DNA of 64,000 nt from Gnetum montanum (lineage: Eukaryota > Streptophyta > Gnetopsida > Gnetales > Gnetaceae). The DNA is taken from positions 296,302 to 360,301 of the forward strand of contig MNCI01001903.1 of assembly GCA_015680685.1 (NCBI GenBank). The letters run 5' to 3'. This document shows positions 9,590 to 21,818 of this stretch, piece after piece (position 1 is the first letter of the stretch; the number at the start of each line of letters is the position of its first letter). The translations under genes and the position numbers were made by a program. The notes under the pieces are model-generated. The model saw only the letters and a program-made list of their open reading frames with translations. It searched no databases and was not told where the DNA came from.

Positions 9590-11602
9590 GCATGGCAAAA
9601 TGAAATACAAGATCCACCAATTGGTCCTTTTTCAAAAAATGAAATAAGATGGTCATATTTTTACGATGATGCCTTTGCTTAGATATATAAAGAAAGAGTG
9701 GACAATTTCATTACAGGAAAATAGAATAATGAAGTGTTTCCCTACAAATTTTTCTATAGAAAAAAAACCAACAAAAATGGAAAAAGGGAACTCACTCTCA
9801 ATCAAACCACTACATTGGTCGTACATGGTAGGTTTTCTTGAATTTTTTATATCCTCAACAATGTTTATTAAATATTTTATATAATGCATATCATTAGAGT
9901 ACTGTTTGATATTCATGTATATACATGAATTAGTTATCATTATTCATATGGCTCGAATGTTATCGTAGGGGTGGTATCTAAGGAAGGAAGAAAAAGAAAT
10001 AGGATTGGTAGAAAGACTGGTTGTCAATGTAATTTCATAGTTTTCATTATGTGTGGCACTGACCATGTTGCATGCATTATATATAAAGAAATGAATAGTC
10101 ATGGCATGCTTGGTCCCATGTTAGATAGAATAAATGCTTAGTCAATACATATTTTCCTTGAGATATGTCAAAAGATAGTATCATTATGGAATGAAGGATT
10201 TCCAGTAGATATGATTTATGAGAGATATATTAAGGATCTATTCAATAAAGGGAAAGAATTCAAGGTATCATGCAAAAGAAACATGTTTCTTCTATAATAT
10301 TTACAAAGATGTTACATCGAACTACAAAAAAGGTGAGCATGATAAAATTAGTACACATCTATGGTATGAAAGCACCATAGATTTTTCCTTTTACTATTAA
10401 GAGAAGAACAACAAACAGTTTATCCCAACAATCATCAAGTTGTAATTTCCATGGATGTTGAGAAACATGATAGGTCTATCTTAAAACAACATATTTGCTA
10501 TGGATTCAACCTTTAACATATTTTCTATGGATTCAACAAATATGGAGTAAGTAGAATTTTGGATAGTAAGAAAATTTTGTTTTGCAATTATCTCATTTTT
10601 CTAATAAAGATGGTATTTTTCTAAACAGCTCCATCTTCACATAGTCATGGCTTTCAATTCATAATACAATGGACTACTTGTAGCATGGGTGACCTCCTCT
10701 AGGTGTACAAAGAAGGATGTCACAGCCTAACCTTCTAAATTGATGAGAAGATGCAAGTCCCAAGAGCCACAATGGATAGTAAATTCTTTCAAGCTAAATG
10801 ATTTAACAGTTAAAACACTAAAATTTATTGTGTAATTTTAATGTTAATTTCAAAAAATGGAGACATCAAAATTGAATGTTTAACATTATTTGAAATCTTT
10901 AGGTTTGTATTTGGTTGTATTTTTCTATGCATTTGGCTTGTTTGGAGGACATGGAGGAAGAACTTAGGAATAAGGTTAGAGATTTGACAATGAGAAAGTC
11001 TATGGTAGCACATCCAAACTTTATTATGAATGAATGCAAAACTTCTATGGATGTTCTGGAAATCAACAAGTTTGTCAATAAGCATCAATAGAATATTCAT
11101 TTCATCAATTACCTAAAGAGCCAATGGATAAATGGAGACAACTTTCATAAGTATATATTTATTTGATGTTGTAATAATAGTATTAAAAATTTAGATTGTA
11201 TATTCTATTATTGTTTTGTTACTGTGGGCTCAGACATTCATTTCTTAGGGATATGGGCAAAATCCTATCATGATATTCCACATGCTCAACAACAAAAAAA
11301 TAATGTTGTGGAGTCCTATCATGGATTTCTAAAAGGGAAGTTCTTGAAAGATATCAAAAATAGAAAATATCATCGCATTGATTGGCTTATATGGACTTTG
11401 AGAAAGATACAACTATATTACTAAAATAATGCAAGACTTAAAGCTACAGGATACCTAGTAAATAGAAAGGATAGAGAAATTAATAAGTCATGGAAAAAGG
11501 CTATTAAAATCTATGATGATGATTACAAACAAGTCCTGGATAAAAAATATGAATATATTATGCAAAGTCAAAATTCTTTGAAACAGGATACTTGGTACTG
11601 AT
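9590..11602 (+). pseudogene. MULE/SWIM-family transposase-like pseudogene
   Basis: Plus-strand relic of a plant Mutator-like transposase-domain protein. In order: a segment with ERVDNFI and FSIEKKPTKMEKG (9680-9790); a basic block with KTGCQCNFIV and a Cys/His pattern (9980-10070); the MULE core with MDSTF (10500) and GLLVAWVTSS (10670-10710); CIWLVWRTWRKN (10900-10960), typical of the C-terminal half; then YHDIPHAQQQ, VESYHGFLKGKFL and RIDWLIWTL (11260-11410). A GT-AG intron fits at 10547-10628 and another near 11150-11225. At least two frameshifts and several stops break it. No flanking terminal inverted repeats were found, so it may be a relic of either a transposon or a related host gene. 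Confidence 0.6.
10547..10628 (+). other. Probable intron in the MULE-like pseudogene
   Basis: Starts GTAAGT and ends TTTCTAAACAG. Removing it joins MDST-type sequence to the MAFNS-GLLVAWV block in the order expected for the family. The exon side upstream has a small duplicated CTATGGATTCAAC. Confidence 0.45.
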
Positions 11603-11605
11603 AGA

Positions 11606-12872
11606 CCTAGAAAATTTAGTTGCTGGAATGGAAACTAGAATATCCTAGGCGCTAGAATAGTTTTAGCCTTGGATCCTAAGGGCCTTTGGAAATGGAATAC
11701 AAGGCACCCTAGATAATCTAGATGATCACCCAGGGACTTACAAAAGTGTCAAACAGCCATGTAAACATAAATGGAAATGAAAATGTAAATGTAAGAAAAA
11801 CAATGAAAATGTAAGTAAAAATCGAATTGCAAATCTGGAATAGAAAATGACACAAAAATAAAAATGTGAAATCAAATCTGCATAACAATGAACTAATAGT
11901 TTACTCAATGGAAAATAAAGTTGCAAGTTCAAGAAGTACAGATTTTGTGCTAAGTGCACAAGAAGTTTCTTGAAGGAGTTTGAATTTTGTTGGAACATGT
12001 GGTCTCCACTTGGAATTTTATAATCTAGATGCTTCCAGCTCTAGTTTCTAGCAACCCTGCACTAGTTTCCACTTGGATCAGTAATTTGTGGTTACAGGTT
12101 AGTGTTCCACCTTTGGTGTAATGGTATTACAAGGGAGTCATTATACCTAGTGTAGCTCTTGGTTGCAAGGTTGCAAGGGCTCTTGGTTGCAAAATTTTTT
12201 TTAGGCTATGGGAAATTATCAAAAATTGGAAATCAAAATAAAGTGTCTATGTTGGGTTTTTATAGGGTTGGAATTACATATTTTAGGGCTTGCGCATCAT
12301 TATCATGATTATTGGTAGATTAATGTCAATTTGTAGGTGGTAACAATTATACCTTTTTGTGTAGTTGTCATTTATAGCAAGTCTAGAATACACCGTAGCC
12401 ACCAAAGCCTCTTTGTTTACTATAAATAGTAAGTAGACTTTTGTGACTATGCTGATACCATCCCAAGTACGTTGGCCTTATTGGACTATGCTAAGTTGTT
12501 GGAAAATGTTGGAAATCATGGAAATTATTGAAAATTTTGAAAAATGTAAAAAATGTTGGCAACCACAAAAGCTACTAGGAACTATGGGAAATGCTGGAAA
12601 CTATGGAAAATGTGGAGACCACGGAAAATGTTGCCTATGTTGGCCATGCTGCAATTGTTGAAGACTTGGGGTAATAACACTAGCCACTGCTAGGAAAATT
12701 AAAATGGAAATGGAAATGGAAAATTTCACCAATTCCAAAATGAAAAATGTTGCTAATTCCAAAATGGAAAATCCCATCAGTTCCAATGTTGCATCTATGT
12801 TAGGTTTTGTGGTGACTACGCTAGGTTGGAAATGGAAAATCCCATTTATTCCATCTACACTTGGGGGTATAT
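11606..12872. repeat. Dispersed repeat R1 (paired with R2 at 46621)
   Basis: Aligns along its whole length with 46621-47866: GAATAGTTTTAG near the start, an AAATGAAAATG-rich section, GTTGGAATTACA, TTTACTATAAATAGTAA (TATA-like palindrome, TATAAATA at 12421-12428), runs of GGAAAATGTTGGAAA, and a shared end TCCATCTACACTTGGGGG. No coding region. It could be a long LTR or a non-autonomous element; clear TG...CA ends were not found. GACTAC/GACTATG-type motifs link it loosely to the palindrome array. Confidence 0.65.
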
Positions 12873-14811
12873 GGCTTCATTGGTGACCATTTGGGACCAC
12901 CAATGTTTTTTCCTTTGGTCTCATGACTTTGGGGTCACAGAAAATGAAAGCATTCTTTAAAATAGTGTTTACATGCTTGCTAGTCTTCAAGAAACACTGA
13001 GCCCCAAATACCTCCAAATAAACTTAGTGTTTATCAAACAAACTAAACATGAATATGTTTTTTCTATTGTAAATGTTGAAATTCTTAGGTTTGTGTATGA
13101 AACTATAACTGGTTATCATAAAAGAAATTCAACTATCTTTGTCAAATACTATGAGTTATTAAAGATTTCTATTTTGTCAAATTACTTAGTCTATATAGTC
13201 CCTATAGTATGCTACTTGAAACACATAGAATTTCACAAAAATGCTTAAGCACAATTTTGCCATTCTACTCCTATTTTTTCCTAAAGAGAGAATTCCACAA
13301 GAAAACTAGAAATAGAGTGAGATTTAAAGGATTTAGAAAGAGAAAAGAAAAGAAAGTAGATTTGTGTGAATCTCAAACATTTATGCAAGATAAATTGAAC
13401 ATGATGAAACACTTTGCAATAAAGCTATTCCAATTTAATCTAAGTATAAAAAATTGCCCAAACCCTCTGAGCTCAATAAGAAATTTCATAAAAGATAATC
13501 TTATTAGACTACCAAAATTCTTTGTAAACAACAAGTATAACATTTTGTTTAGCTAGTTAACAGTTGTCAAGAATTACAAACACTAGAACTAGCAAAAACA
13601 TTTGACAATTTCGAGATTGAAATTCTAAGGCAATAAAATTTAAATAAAATGAAGCTATTTCAAGCAAGTCAAAGTAGCAAAGATTTTCTAGAGCCTCTAT
13701 ACTCAAATAAGCAATTTCTATAAGACATTACTATTAACTTTCTTAAGATGATTTTCTAAGACAACATAAGCTCTTATATGAAAAACCTAATAGAAGTCTA
13801 ATATTGTGCAAAATTAAGCTATAAGAATAATCTAGAAAATCCCAAAATTAAATACCAAGCACAATACTATCTAGACCATTAGCTAGTTAACTAAGACATA
13901 ATGCAAAGAAAAGAACTCACAAGATTAAAACAAAGCAACTGAATTGATGTCTTTAGCAATCTGCACTTAAATTATACCTTGACAATAACCTGGCTATGAT
14001 TGAGCCTGTAGTTTATAGATTCATGAATCTATTATTAGCTAGTGCCTCGATCATGGCCACATTATATTGTGGTGGCAAGTCTTCTAGGAAATATTGGTGG
14101 CTTGATAGTTTTTTTTCCATGAATTTTTGAATTTAGGATTGTTGATAGCAAGAATTTGAATTTGAATTTGCTAGTTCCTAGTAATTAAAGAACAACACCA
14201 ACAAATTTCTCACATTGCCAATTTTAGATACGATGATAACCTCGTAGCTCAACCATGAGTAGTATTGTTAGTAACGTGTAGCTCACCTAACACATGTCAT
14301 TTGAGTCACCATTCCATTATGTTGTACTTGAGTAATTCTACCAAAGGACCATGCTATGAGATAATATTATGGCTATTTCTTTTGTCTTCCATGGAATTTC
14401 TTTTGAATGTAAATAGAGTTTTAAGTCATAGGAGAGGGGTTAATGCTACTCTCTCCACTTATCAATAAATCTATAATGATAGGTCATTTTCTAGTAAAAG
14501 AAAATGAAAATTTGCTATCATATTCTACATTAAATCACACCAAGTCTTTTAACTTTTGATTCAATACTAAACAAAGAAAATCTCCCCTTAGTTGCTACTA
14601 TCTCTTTAGAAAAATGAAACTATTGAAACTAATGCCTAGAATGCCTAATGCCCTACAAAAGACTTAGGCATTCTAGGTCTGATGATATCCAACATCCACT
14701 ATTGAAACAACTAAGTTATCTAAGTAGTATGTAACTCAGTTGGTAGTATGTGTATGAGGTTGCTATGTCATTGGCACGTGTCACAAGTTTTAACCTTCTA
14801 CATGTAATTGC
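12873..14811. other. Unassigned AT-rich interval
   Basis: Short open frames (12973-13248, 13209-13556) resemble no known family and have AT-rich composition typical of chance frames. Nothing else was supported here. Confidence 0.3.
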
Positions 14812-14935
14812 TTTCCATAGGACCAGTGATAGCCTAGCCATCTAATCTTAGCAACCATGGCTCTAGGTCCTATATTTCCTCCACATACAACCTCATGAAC
14901 TTGCTCTAGGACTATGTAGGCTTTGATTTTACCCA
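14812..14935 (-). pseudogene. Integrase zinc-finger fragment, Tat-like
   Basis: The minus strand reads VLEQVHEVVCGGN, GPRAMVAKI and LGYHW, which is the start of the HHCC integrase zinc finger in Tat-lineage Ty3/gypsy elements. It follows the second RNase H in the expected order. Similarity ends near 14812, so most of the integrase has been lost. Confidence 0.55.
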
Positions 14936-15012
14936 AGCACACTAACAAAAAGCCATCATAGGATCATTGGGATAATGTGTTATCACCTACTATGACATAC
15001 TATTTTTATCAT

Positions 15013-15609
15013 TTACATGTAATGCCCTTTTGAGCAATAGTCAAGCCTTTTTAAAGGTTCACCATGCATAAGGTAAAACTTGATATCATCATACCACTGC
15101 TTTGGGGGAGTAGTATGAACTACGACCACAAAGGTATCCTCAATGCTTTGTGTGATGGGAATGGCATAGTCCATAGTCAATGTGGACAACTTGCTAAACC
15201 CATCTAGCATCACACTAAGGGCTAGCATTGCAATGACATCAGCTATAGTATTCTTAGTTCAAGGTACATGTTGGACATCAATGTTTGTAAATTGTTGCAT
15301 TAGTTTCTTTTCTAGGTCATAGTAAGGTTGCAAATGTTCAGCTTTACATGCATAAACCTTGGTTACTTGGTTAACCATAAGTTGTGAGTCACCTTTGATC
15401 ATCAAGCATTTGATTCCTTGATCACAAGCTACCATCATTCTTGTGATCAAACCCTCATACTCTACTATATTGTTGGTACAAGAAAATTTGAAATGATAGG
15501 TGAAGGGTTGGATTTCACCATATGGAAGTGTTATAATGGTAGTGGCACTAGCCCCATGGGCAATTGAAGCTCTGTCAAAGTGAATTACTACCTCATAGCC
15601 CTTGGGCAC
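15013..15609 (-). pseudogene. Additional (archaeal-type) RNase H of a Tat-like element
   Basis: Minus-strand open frame of 116 codons at 15259-15609 and its continuation to 15013. It shows the hallmarks of the second RNase H found in Tat-lineage plant elements: HFDRAS with the first acidic residue, CTNNIVEYEGL with the catalytic Glu, KGDSQLMVNQV with the next Asp, and IDVQHVP at the end. A Gly is replaced in the usual FDGS motif. The continuation carries the linker towards integrase. This domain separates the remnant from the Athila-like elements of the window, which show no such block. Confidence 0.75.
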
Positions 15610-15774
15610 ATTACTAACAATGCTGATGTGTTCATCTAGAAATTTAGGATCTATAATTACATGGTCATCTACCGTTGAAATAGTAAGTTGTACGACTATA
15701 GCTTATCCATTTGTTGAGGCTTGAGAAACATAATGAAGATCAAACTTTACTATTATGGATTTCCAATGGGCTAT

Positions 15775-15990
15775 TCAATTACTCTCATAGATGTTGGTCA
15801 TTATTGCTCTAAGCAAGTTATCTTTGCAGATGATGTTGACCTCACTCCTAAAGACGTAGTGCCTCCACTTCTTCAATGCAAAGACTAGGGCTAGATAATA
15901 CTTCCTCACTTTGGTGTCTCGGGTCTCATGGGCAACTAATGCATGGCTTAAGTAGTATATGAGTAACTCCATTGCATCATCTCATTTCTA
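15775..15990 (-). pseudogene. Primary RNase H fragment of the Tat-like element
   Basis: The 65-codon minus-strand frame contains IYYLSHALVAHETR, then YYLALVFALKKWRHY, the core of the retroelement RNase H next to RT. Between it and RT (16000-16520) the reading frame is broken by stops. Confidence 0.65.
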
Positions 15991-15999
15991 ATAGTGTAC

Positions 16000-17340
16000 A
16001 GAGGCAAAAAACATGTTAGAGATATTAAGGTAGATGTAAAATGATTTATCCCCTTATGAAGGATAGACTATCGATAGTTGTGTTAACTATTGCTTAAGGT
16101 TTTCAAAGGCTTTTTGGCATTGAGCCATCCACTCATAGTGAACTCCTTTCTTAAGTAAGTGTTACATGGGTTGTAACTTATTCATAGGCCTAGAAAAAAT
16201 CCTATGGATAAATTGTAGTATTCCTTGCAATTCCTGAAGCTCCTTAAGGTTAGTTGGTGCTATCTGTTTGGATATGGCTTTAACCTTATCAGGATTGAGA
16301 TGTATTCTTACTTCAGATACTACAAAGCCAAGAATCTTACCAATTTTAACACCAAAGACACACTTTTTTGGATTAATACTAAGCTCATATTTGAGACATC
16401 ATTTTAACACAAGGTTGTGGTCATGTGTATGGTTATTAGCCACTTTGGACTTAACAACTATATCATCTGCATAATCATTAAGCAAACCTAGCATATAATC
16501 ACTAAAGATATACATCATAGCTCTTTGCTAGGTTGCTCTTACATTCTTTAGACCAAAGGACATCATGGTATAGCAAAAGGTACCCCAATGGGTCATGAAG
16601 GTTTTACTAAGTTGATGTTCTAGGTTAATCCTAATTTGGTTGTATCCTAAGAACCCATCCATAAAGGATAATAAGGCATGACTAGTCATAGTATCAATAA
16701 GTTGGTCAATACTAGGTAAAGAGAAATTGTCCTTGATGGTTGCCTTATTTATGTCTTGAAAATTGATGCAAATGCGAATACTCCCATTTTTCTTAGGGAC
16801 TACTACTATGTTTAATATCCATTCTATGAAATCAATAGCTCTAATGAGACCAACTTGATATAGTTTTGTGATTTCATCACGAACTACCAAGGCCAAATCA
16901 AGTGTAATCTTACAAACCTTTTACTTAACTAGTCTAATGCTAGGATCAAGTATGATGCTATGCTAGACTAAACATGGGTCTAGACCTGGCATATCTTCAT
17001 ATAACCAAGAAAATGCCTTAATGATATGTTATAGGACCTTGGTGATGTCTTGAGCCTGTTGAGGTTCCAATGAGAAACTTAGTTTCAGTATTTTCTCCTT
17101 ACCACTGTGTGCTATGATAGGAACCTCAACCAGAGAGTATTCAATAATGTTTCCATCCTCAAGGTTAATGGTTTTAACTAGGTTTTTAGGCCATTCTAGA
17201 GTTTTTTCAACATAAGCTATGTAATCGGTGAGACTCTTAGGCTCAAGATATAGGCAATTAGGGTTGATGCATCATTCAATATCACCATGAGATCCATGTA
17301 GGTTCAAAGGTAGGGCGATTTTCTTCCAAGTATTCATACT
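16000..17340 (-). pseudogene. Reverse transcriptase region of a Tat-like Ty3/gypsy element
   Basis: Minus-strand RT relic. The best frame (16528-16896) has EITKLYQVGLIRAI, VVVPKKNGSIRICINFQDINKA, NFSLPSIDQLID and LSFMDGFLGYNQI, in the standard RT finger-palm order, and MSFGLKN just before the frame ends. Upstream (16900-17230) the protease-RT linker reads FSWLYEDMPGLDP and continues with few stops. The catalytic xxDD motif was not found in frame. Wording of the motifs points to Tat rather than Athila. Confidence 0.75.
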
Positions 17341-18056
17341 CCAATCCTACATATCAACCATAAGCACATTAAGTGGCACCTGGGTAAAAATGAGTAAATC
17401 AAGTTAAAATTATATAAAATACCTTAGTAAATATGTGAACACATGCTATTCTGATGTCAAGAAAAATGAAAATAGGGTCAACCAAGGCTATAGGTTGTAG
17501 GTGAAGATAAGTAAGATGGAACAAAGGCCAAATACAAGTAAATAAAGGTCAAAACAAGTTGAAGCATCATAAAAATATAAGAAATAAGACCAAACATGAT
17601 CAACTAAGGTTACGTTCTACCAATTTAAGGCCTTGGTGGGTCATGGTTACATGGTGTCAAATGATGGTCAACCCTTAATCATTTAACACCAATCAAAGGC
17701 TAAACAAGGATCAACATAGGTCATAATAAAGAAACAAAAGATAAATGTGATGAAACCAACATGATTTAGAGGCTAGATGAGGTCAATTAATAGTAATGGG
17801 AGTCAATAATTCATCCCAAGGTCAAAACAATTCAAAACACCATGAAACAAGGTCAAATCCATCAGAATGGAATACATGTGGTAAAAATTTGTTAATACTA
17901 GTTAAACAGGGTTAGATTTTACCAATTTAGACATCAATGGGCCATGGTATGAGGCTATAAGATTTCCAAGAGAGTTTGAACACATGAGGGGATCATTCTA
18001 TGGCTATTTTGATGCAAATTTGGCATTTTTCGTATGACTATGTGGGCTCTATTAGT
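17341..18056. other. Interval rich in GGTCAA-type motifs
   Basis: Non-coding. AAGGTCAA or GGTCAA recurs many times, and a TTCTACCAATTTAAG / TTTTACCAATTTAGA pair occurs about 300 bp apart (17610 and 17912), hinting at an old duplication. Function unknown. Confidence 0.35.
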
Positions 18057-20497
18057 GACTACACTGGCCTAGTGTAGTCATGCATTCCCAGCATAGTCAA
18101 GAATCATGGGCACTTTCCCAAGTTCAATATAGTCACTTTCAGACTCCTAACGATTCAAACAACTAGCATAGGCAGCTAGTACTAAATATTAACAAGTTTT
18201 AGCATTGTTTTTACCTCCTAGAAGCTTGAAAATGATGTTTCTATTGGTGACTATGTTGGGCTAGCATAGTCATGGCAAGCCCCAATGTAGTCACATGGAA
18301 TAAGTGAAATTTTTGGGCTTCTGGATTGGTATTAGTGCTTTGTCAACTTCCTAGGTCAGTGCAGGGTCATTGGAGGACTAAATTGGGTATTTGGAGATCA
18401 AATTTGGGTAACAAAAGTGGGTTTTATGGGATTTCCCATTTGACTACATTGGACTAGTGTAGTCATGCATGGTGCTAGTCTAGTCATGAGAAACTTGGCA
18501 TTTTTAGGGTTAAAATTGCATCTAGATGGGGTGGAACAAGGTTCCTAGCTTTTGGAGTTAGTTTTAGACCATTCTAGATGCTATATTGCTAGTTGATGTT
18601 GCCATAAAATGGGTTCCTACAATGACTATGTTGGGCTAGCATAGCCATAGGCCTTTCCAGTGTAGTCATGGATGGGAAATAAGTTTTGATGAGTTTCTTT
18701 ATCCAATCGACCATGCTATAATGATCTCCTAAGGTCACTAGTGCTATTGACTAAGGTTTTAGTACCAAAGTCATTAATTTTGGTGCTTTCTTGGGTGTTG
18801 GAATGGTGAAATACCTCTTGACTGCATTGGCATGTAATCTCCAGCATAGTTTAGAGTTTTGGGATGAAAATGATGGATTTTTTCCCATTTTCCAAGGTTT
18901 CTAGGTCTCATCAGGCTTCGATAAGGTTCTAGGTCTTTCTAGGAATCAATTTTGGCTATTTCTGAGTTATTTTAGACTTTTCCATGTTGACTACACTAGG
19001 CTACACCAGTGAATATGCTGGCCCAGCATAGTCATGATATTTGGAATGAAATTAGTGAATTCTTTCTTAAATCCTAGAATCTGATGCTCCCAATGTTTCA
19101 TCAAATTGGATTTTACTTATTTTTTCTTCCAACATGTGAAGTACACTGGGCAACACCAGTGACTACACTAGCCTAACATAATCTTGTAGTTTCCAATGTA
19201 GTTTACATGCTTAGGATGGAAAATGATGAGTTTGGTAATATTCATAGGCTCTAGTAAGGTTCCATGGTTGGCCAAAAGTGGATTGGGGTTATTTGTGGTA
19301 AATTTTAGCTAACTTTAGGTGGACTATGTTGGGAATCACTAGTGACTATGTTGGCCTAGCATAGTCACACCACCCACATCACAGTTGGGGTTGGAAAATG
19401 CTAAAATTGGAAAAATGTGATAAGCATTATCTTGGCTTTCAACTCTACTAGGCTTTGAGGTTTGCAAGATGTGGGTTTGATTTGAAAATGACTTATTTCA
19501 AGCATCCTAAGTGGACTACGTTTGACACCATGAGTAACTATGTTGGCCCAACATAGTCACCCTTGGGAAATGGATTTTGGAATGGAAATAACTAATTTTT
19601 ACTTCTATCTACAGTTTGGCATCTTCTTGAGGTCTCTAGGGGTGGATTTGGGCTTGGACATGATTCGTTTGAGGGTTTTGAGTGGACTACCCTGAGCACC
19701 ACTGGTGATTACATTGGCCTAATGTACTCACTTGATTCCTAGCATTATCACACTTGAAAAATGCATTTTCATAAGCTTTTGCATGATTTTTGGTAAATTG
19801 GTTAGTAGTCTAAGGTCATTGGGGATCTTGGAAAGGTGTGAAGGCTTCAAGATGAAGTTTTGGAGGTCTGGCATGGTATATATGGTTAATTCCATCTATT
19901 AACCCTATGACTACACTAGGACCAGTGTAGTTATAGCCTCCCTTCAATGTAATCACAGGTTTTCATCACTTTTTGACCTCATTTAATGAATGTGAAGAAT
20001 TTTTAAAGTTGTTAGGAGCTCTAGCTAGGGTTTGGGAGGATGGCATGGGAATTTGGAGTCAATTGAAGCTTGGGAGAGCTAGCAATGATTTATTCCATCC
20101 TTGACTATGCTAGGCTAGTGTAGTCATGCACTTGCCGAGCATAGTCACATCAAAAATCTAGTTTGTTACAAGATTTGTTATCATTCTTGTGCTTGATGAT
20201 TGCCCATCCCAACTCCTAACTTTTGGTCTTGGTATAGGGCTTTGTGAGTCGATGTTTAGTAGGAATGAATTGCTTGGAACTAGGTAAATGTCTCATATCC
20301 CATTTGATTATGTTGGGCCAATGTAGTTAGGCCCCCAGGCTAGCTTAGTCTAATAGGTTGCCAAGTTTTCCCATGAATTTTGATGCCTTATGCAACCTAG
20401 TTTGCCCAGATGTCAACACTAGCTTGCCCAACTTGGTCATGAGGTTTTTATCTTAGATGAAGGACTATGAATTGGGCTCTAGAGGTGAATGGAATAT
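18057..20497. repeat. Array of palindromic cores spaced about 190 bp
   Basis: Thirteen cores of the form GACTACACT-(5 nt)-AGTGTAGTC or GACTATGTT-(5 nt)-AGCATAGTC start near 18057, 18249, 18442, 18624, 18840 (degenerate), 19011, 19161, 19344, 19536, 19707, 19909, 20103 and 20306. Most pair at 8 or 9 of 9 arm positions although the arm sequence itself varies. Each core is usually followed about 15 bp later by one more GTAGTC/ATAGTC half-site. The sequence between cores is poorly conserved. The array is cut at 20497 by insertion of element B and resumes at 30145. Confidence 0.8.
20493..20497. other. Target site duplication of element B, left copy
   Basis: AATAT directly before the 5' LTR; the identical AATAT is at 30145-30149 directly after the 3' LTR. 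Five bases is the usual size for Ty3/gypsy integrases. Confidence 0.9.
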
Positions 20498-20827
20498 TGA
20501 TGGGATGCAATATCGCATGGGTCGCAATATTGCTGCTACGATATCGCATCCCCCACAATATCGCAATGCGCTACCAAGTCTATAAATAAGAGGCGGCTCT
20601 CCCTTGTTTCTCAGTTTAGGCTTAGACTATAGCAAAAATCTGGCAATTTTACCTCTCTAGAGATAGAATAATTTCTATGTGCCCGCAGTAGGAGCTCCAA
20701 AGTGAATGGATCTTTATTCGAGCAAATATTGTACCTAAACACAAGTTTGTGTACAAAAATAAAGATGAACTGTTGGATAAACCTTGTAGTGCATGGACTA
20801 AGATAAATAGGACTTTAATTACTATTA
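20498..20827 (+). repeat. 5' LTR of element B (rest hidden by gap)
   Basis: Starts TGATGGGATGC; U3 carries CGATATCGC-type modules, then TATAAATA at 20581-20588 and an AATAAA polyadenylation-type signal at 20758-20763. The sequence enters the assembly gap at 20828, so about 460 bp of LTR plus primer site and leader are not visible. Confidence 0.92.
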
Positions 20828-21818
20828 NNNNNNNNNNNNNNNNNNNNNNNNNNNNNNNNNNNNNNNNNNNNNNNNNNNNNNNNNNNNNNNNNNNNNNNNN
20901 NNNNNNNNNNNNNNNNNNNNNNNNNNNNNNNNNNNNNNNNNNNNNNNNNNNNNNNNNNNNNNNNNNNNNNNNNNNNNNNNNNNNNNNNNNNNNNNNNNNN
21001 NNNNNNNNNNNNNNNNNNNNNNNNNNNNNNNNNNNNNNNNNNNNNNNNNNNNNNNNNNNNNNNNNNNNNNNNNNNNNNNNNNNNNNNNNNNNNNNNNNNN
21101 NNNNNNNNNNNNNNNNNNNNNNNNNNNNNNNNNNNNNNNNNNNNNNNNNNNNNNNNNNNNNNNNNNNNNNNNNNNNNNNNNNNNNNNNNNNNNNNNNNNN
21201 NNNNNNNNNNNNNNNNNNNNNNNNNNNNNNNNNNNNNNNNNNNNNNNNNNNNNNNNNNNNNNNNNNNNNNNNNNNNNNNNNNNNNNNNNNNNNNNNNNNN
21301 NNNNNNNNNNNNNNNNNNNNNNNNNNNNNNNNNNNNNNNNNNNNNNNNNNNNNNNNNNNNNNNNNNNNNNNNNNNNNNNNNNNNNNNNNNNNNNNNNNNN
21401 NNNNNNNNNNNNNNNNNNNNNNNNNNNNNNNNNNNNNNNNNNNNNNNNNNNNNNNNNNNNNNNNNNNNNNNNNNNNNNNNNNNNNNNNNNNNNNNNNNNN
21501 NNNNNNNNNNNNNNNNNNNNNNNNNNNNNNNNNNNNNNNNNNNNNNNNNNNNNNNNNNNNNNNNNNNNNNNNNNNNNNNNNNNNNNNNNNNNNNNNNNNN
21601 NNNNNNNNNNNNNNNNNNNNNNNNNNNNNNNNNNNNNNNNNNNNNNNNNNNNNNNNNNNNNNNNNNNNNNNNNNNNNNNNNNNNNNNNNNNNNNNNNNNN
21701 NNNNNNNNNNNNNNNNNNNNNNNNNNNNNNNNNNNNNNNNNNNNNNNNNNNNNNNNNNNNNNNNNNNNNNNNNNNNNNNNNNNNNNNNNNNNNNNNNNNN
21801 NNNNNNNNNNNNNNNNNN
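20828..21818. other. Assembly gap, 991 N
   Basis: Run of N. By comparison with element C and the 3' LTR it should hold the rest of the 5' LTR, the primer site and the gag start. Its true length may differ. Confidence 1.
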
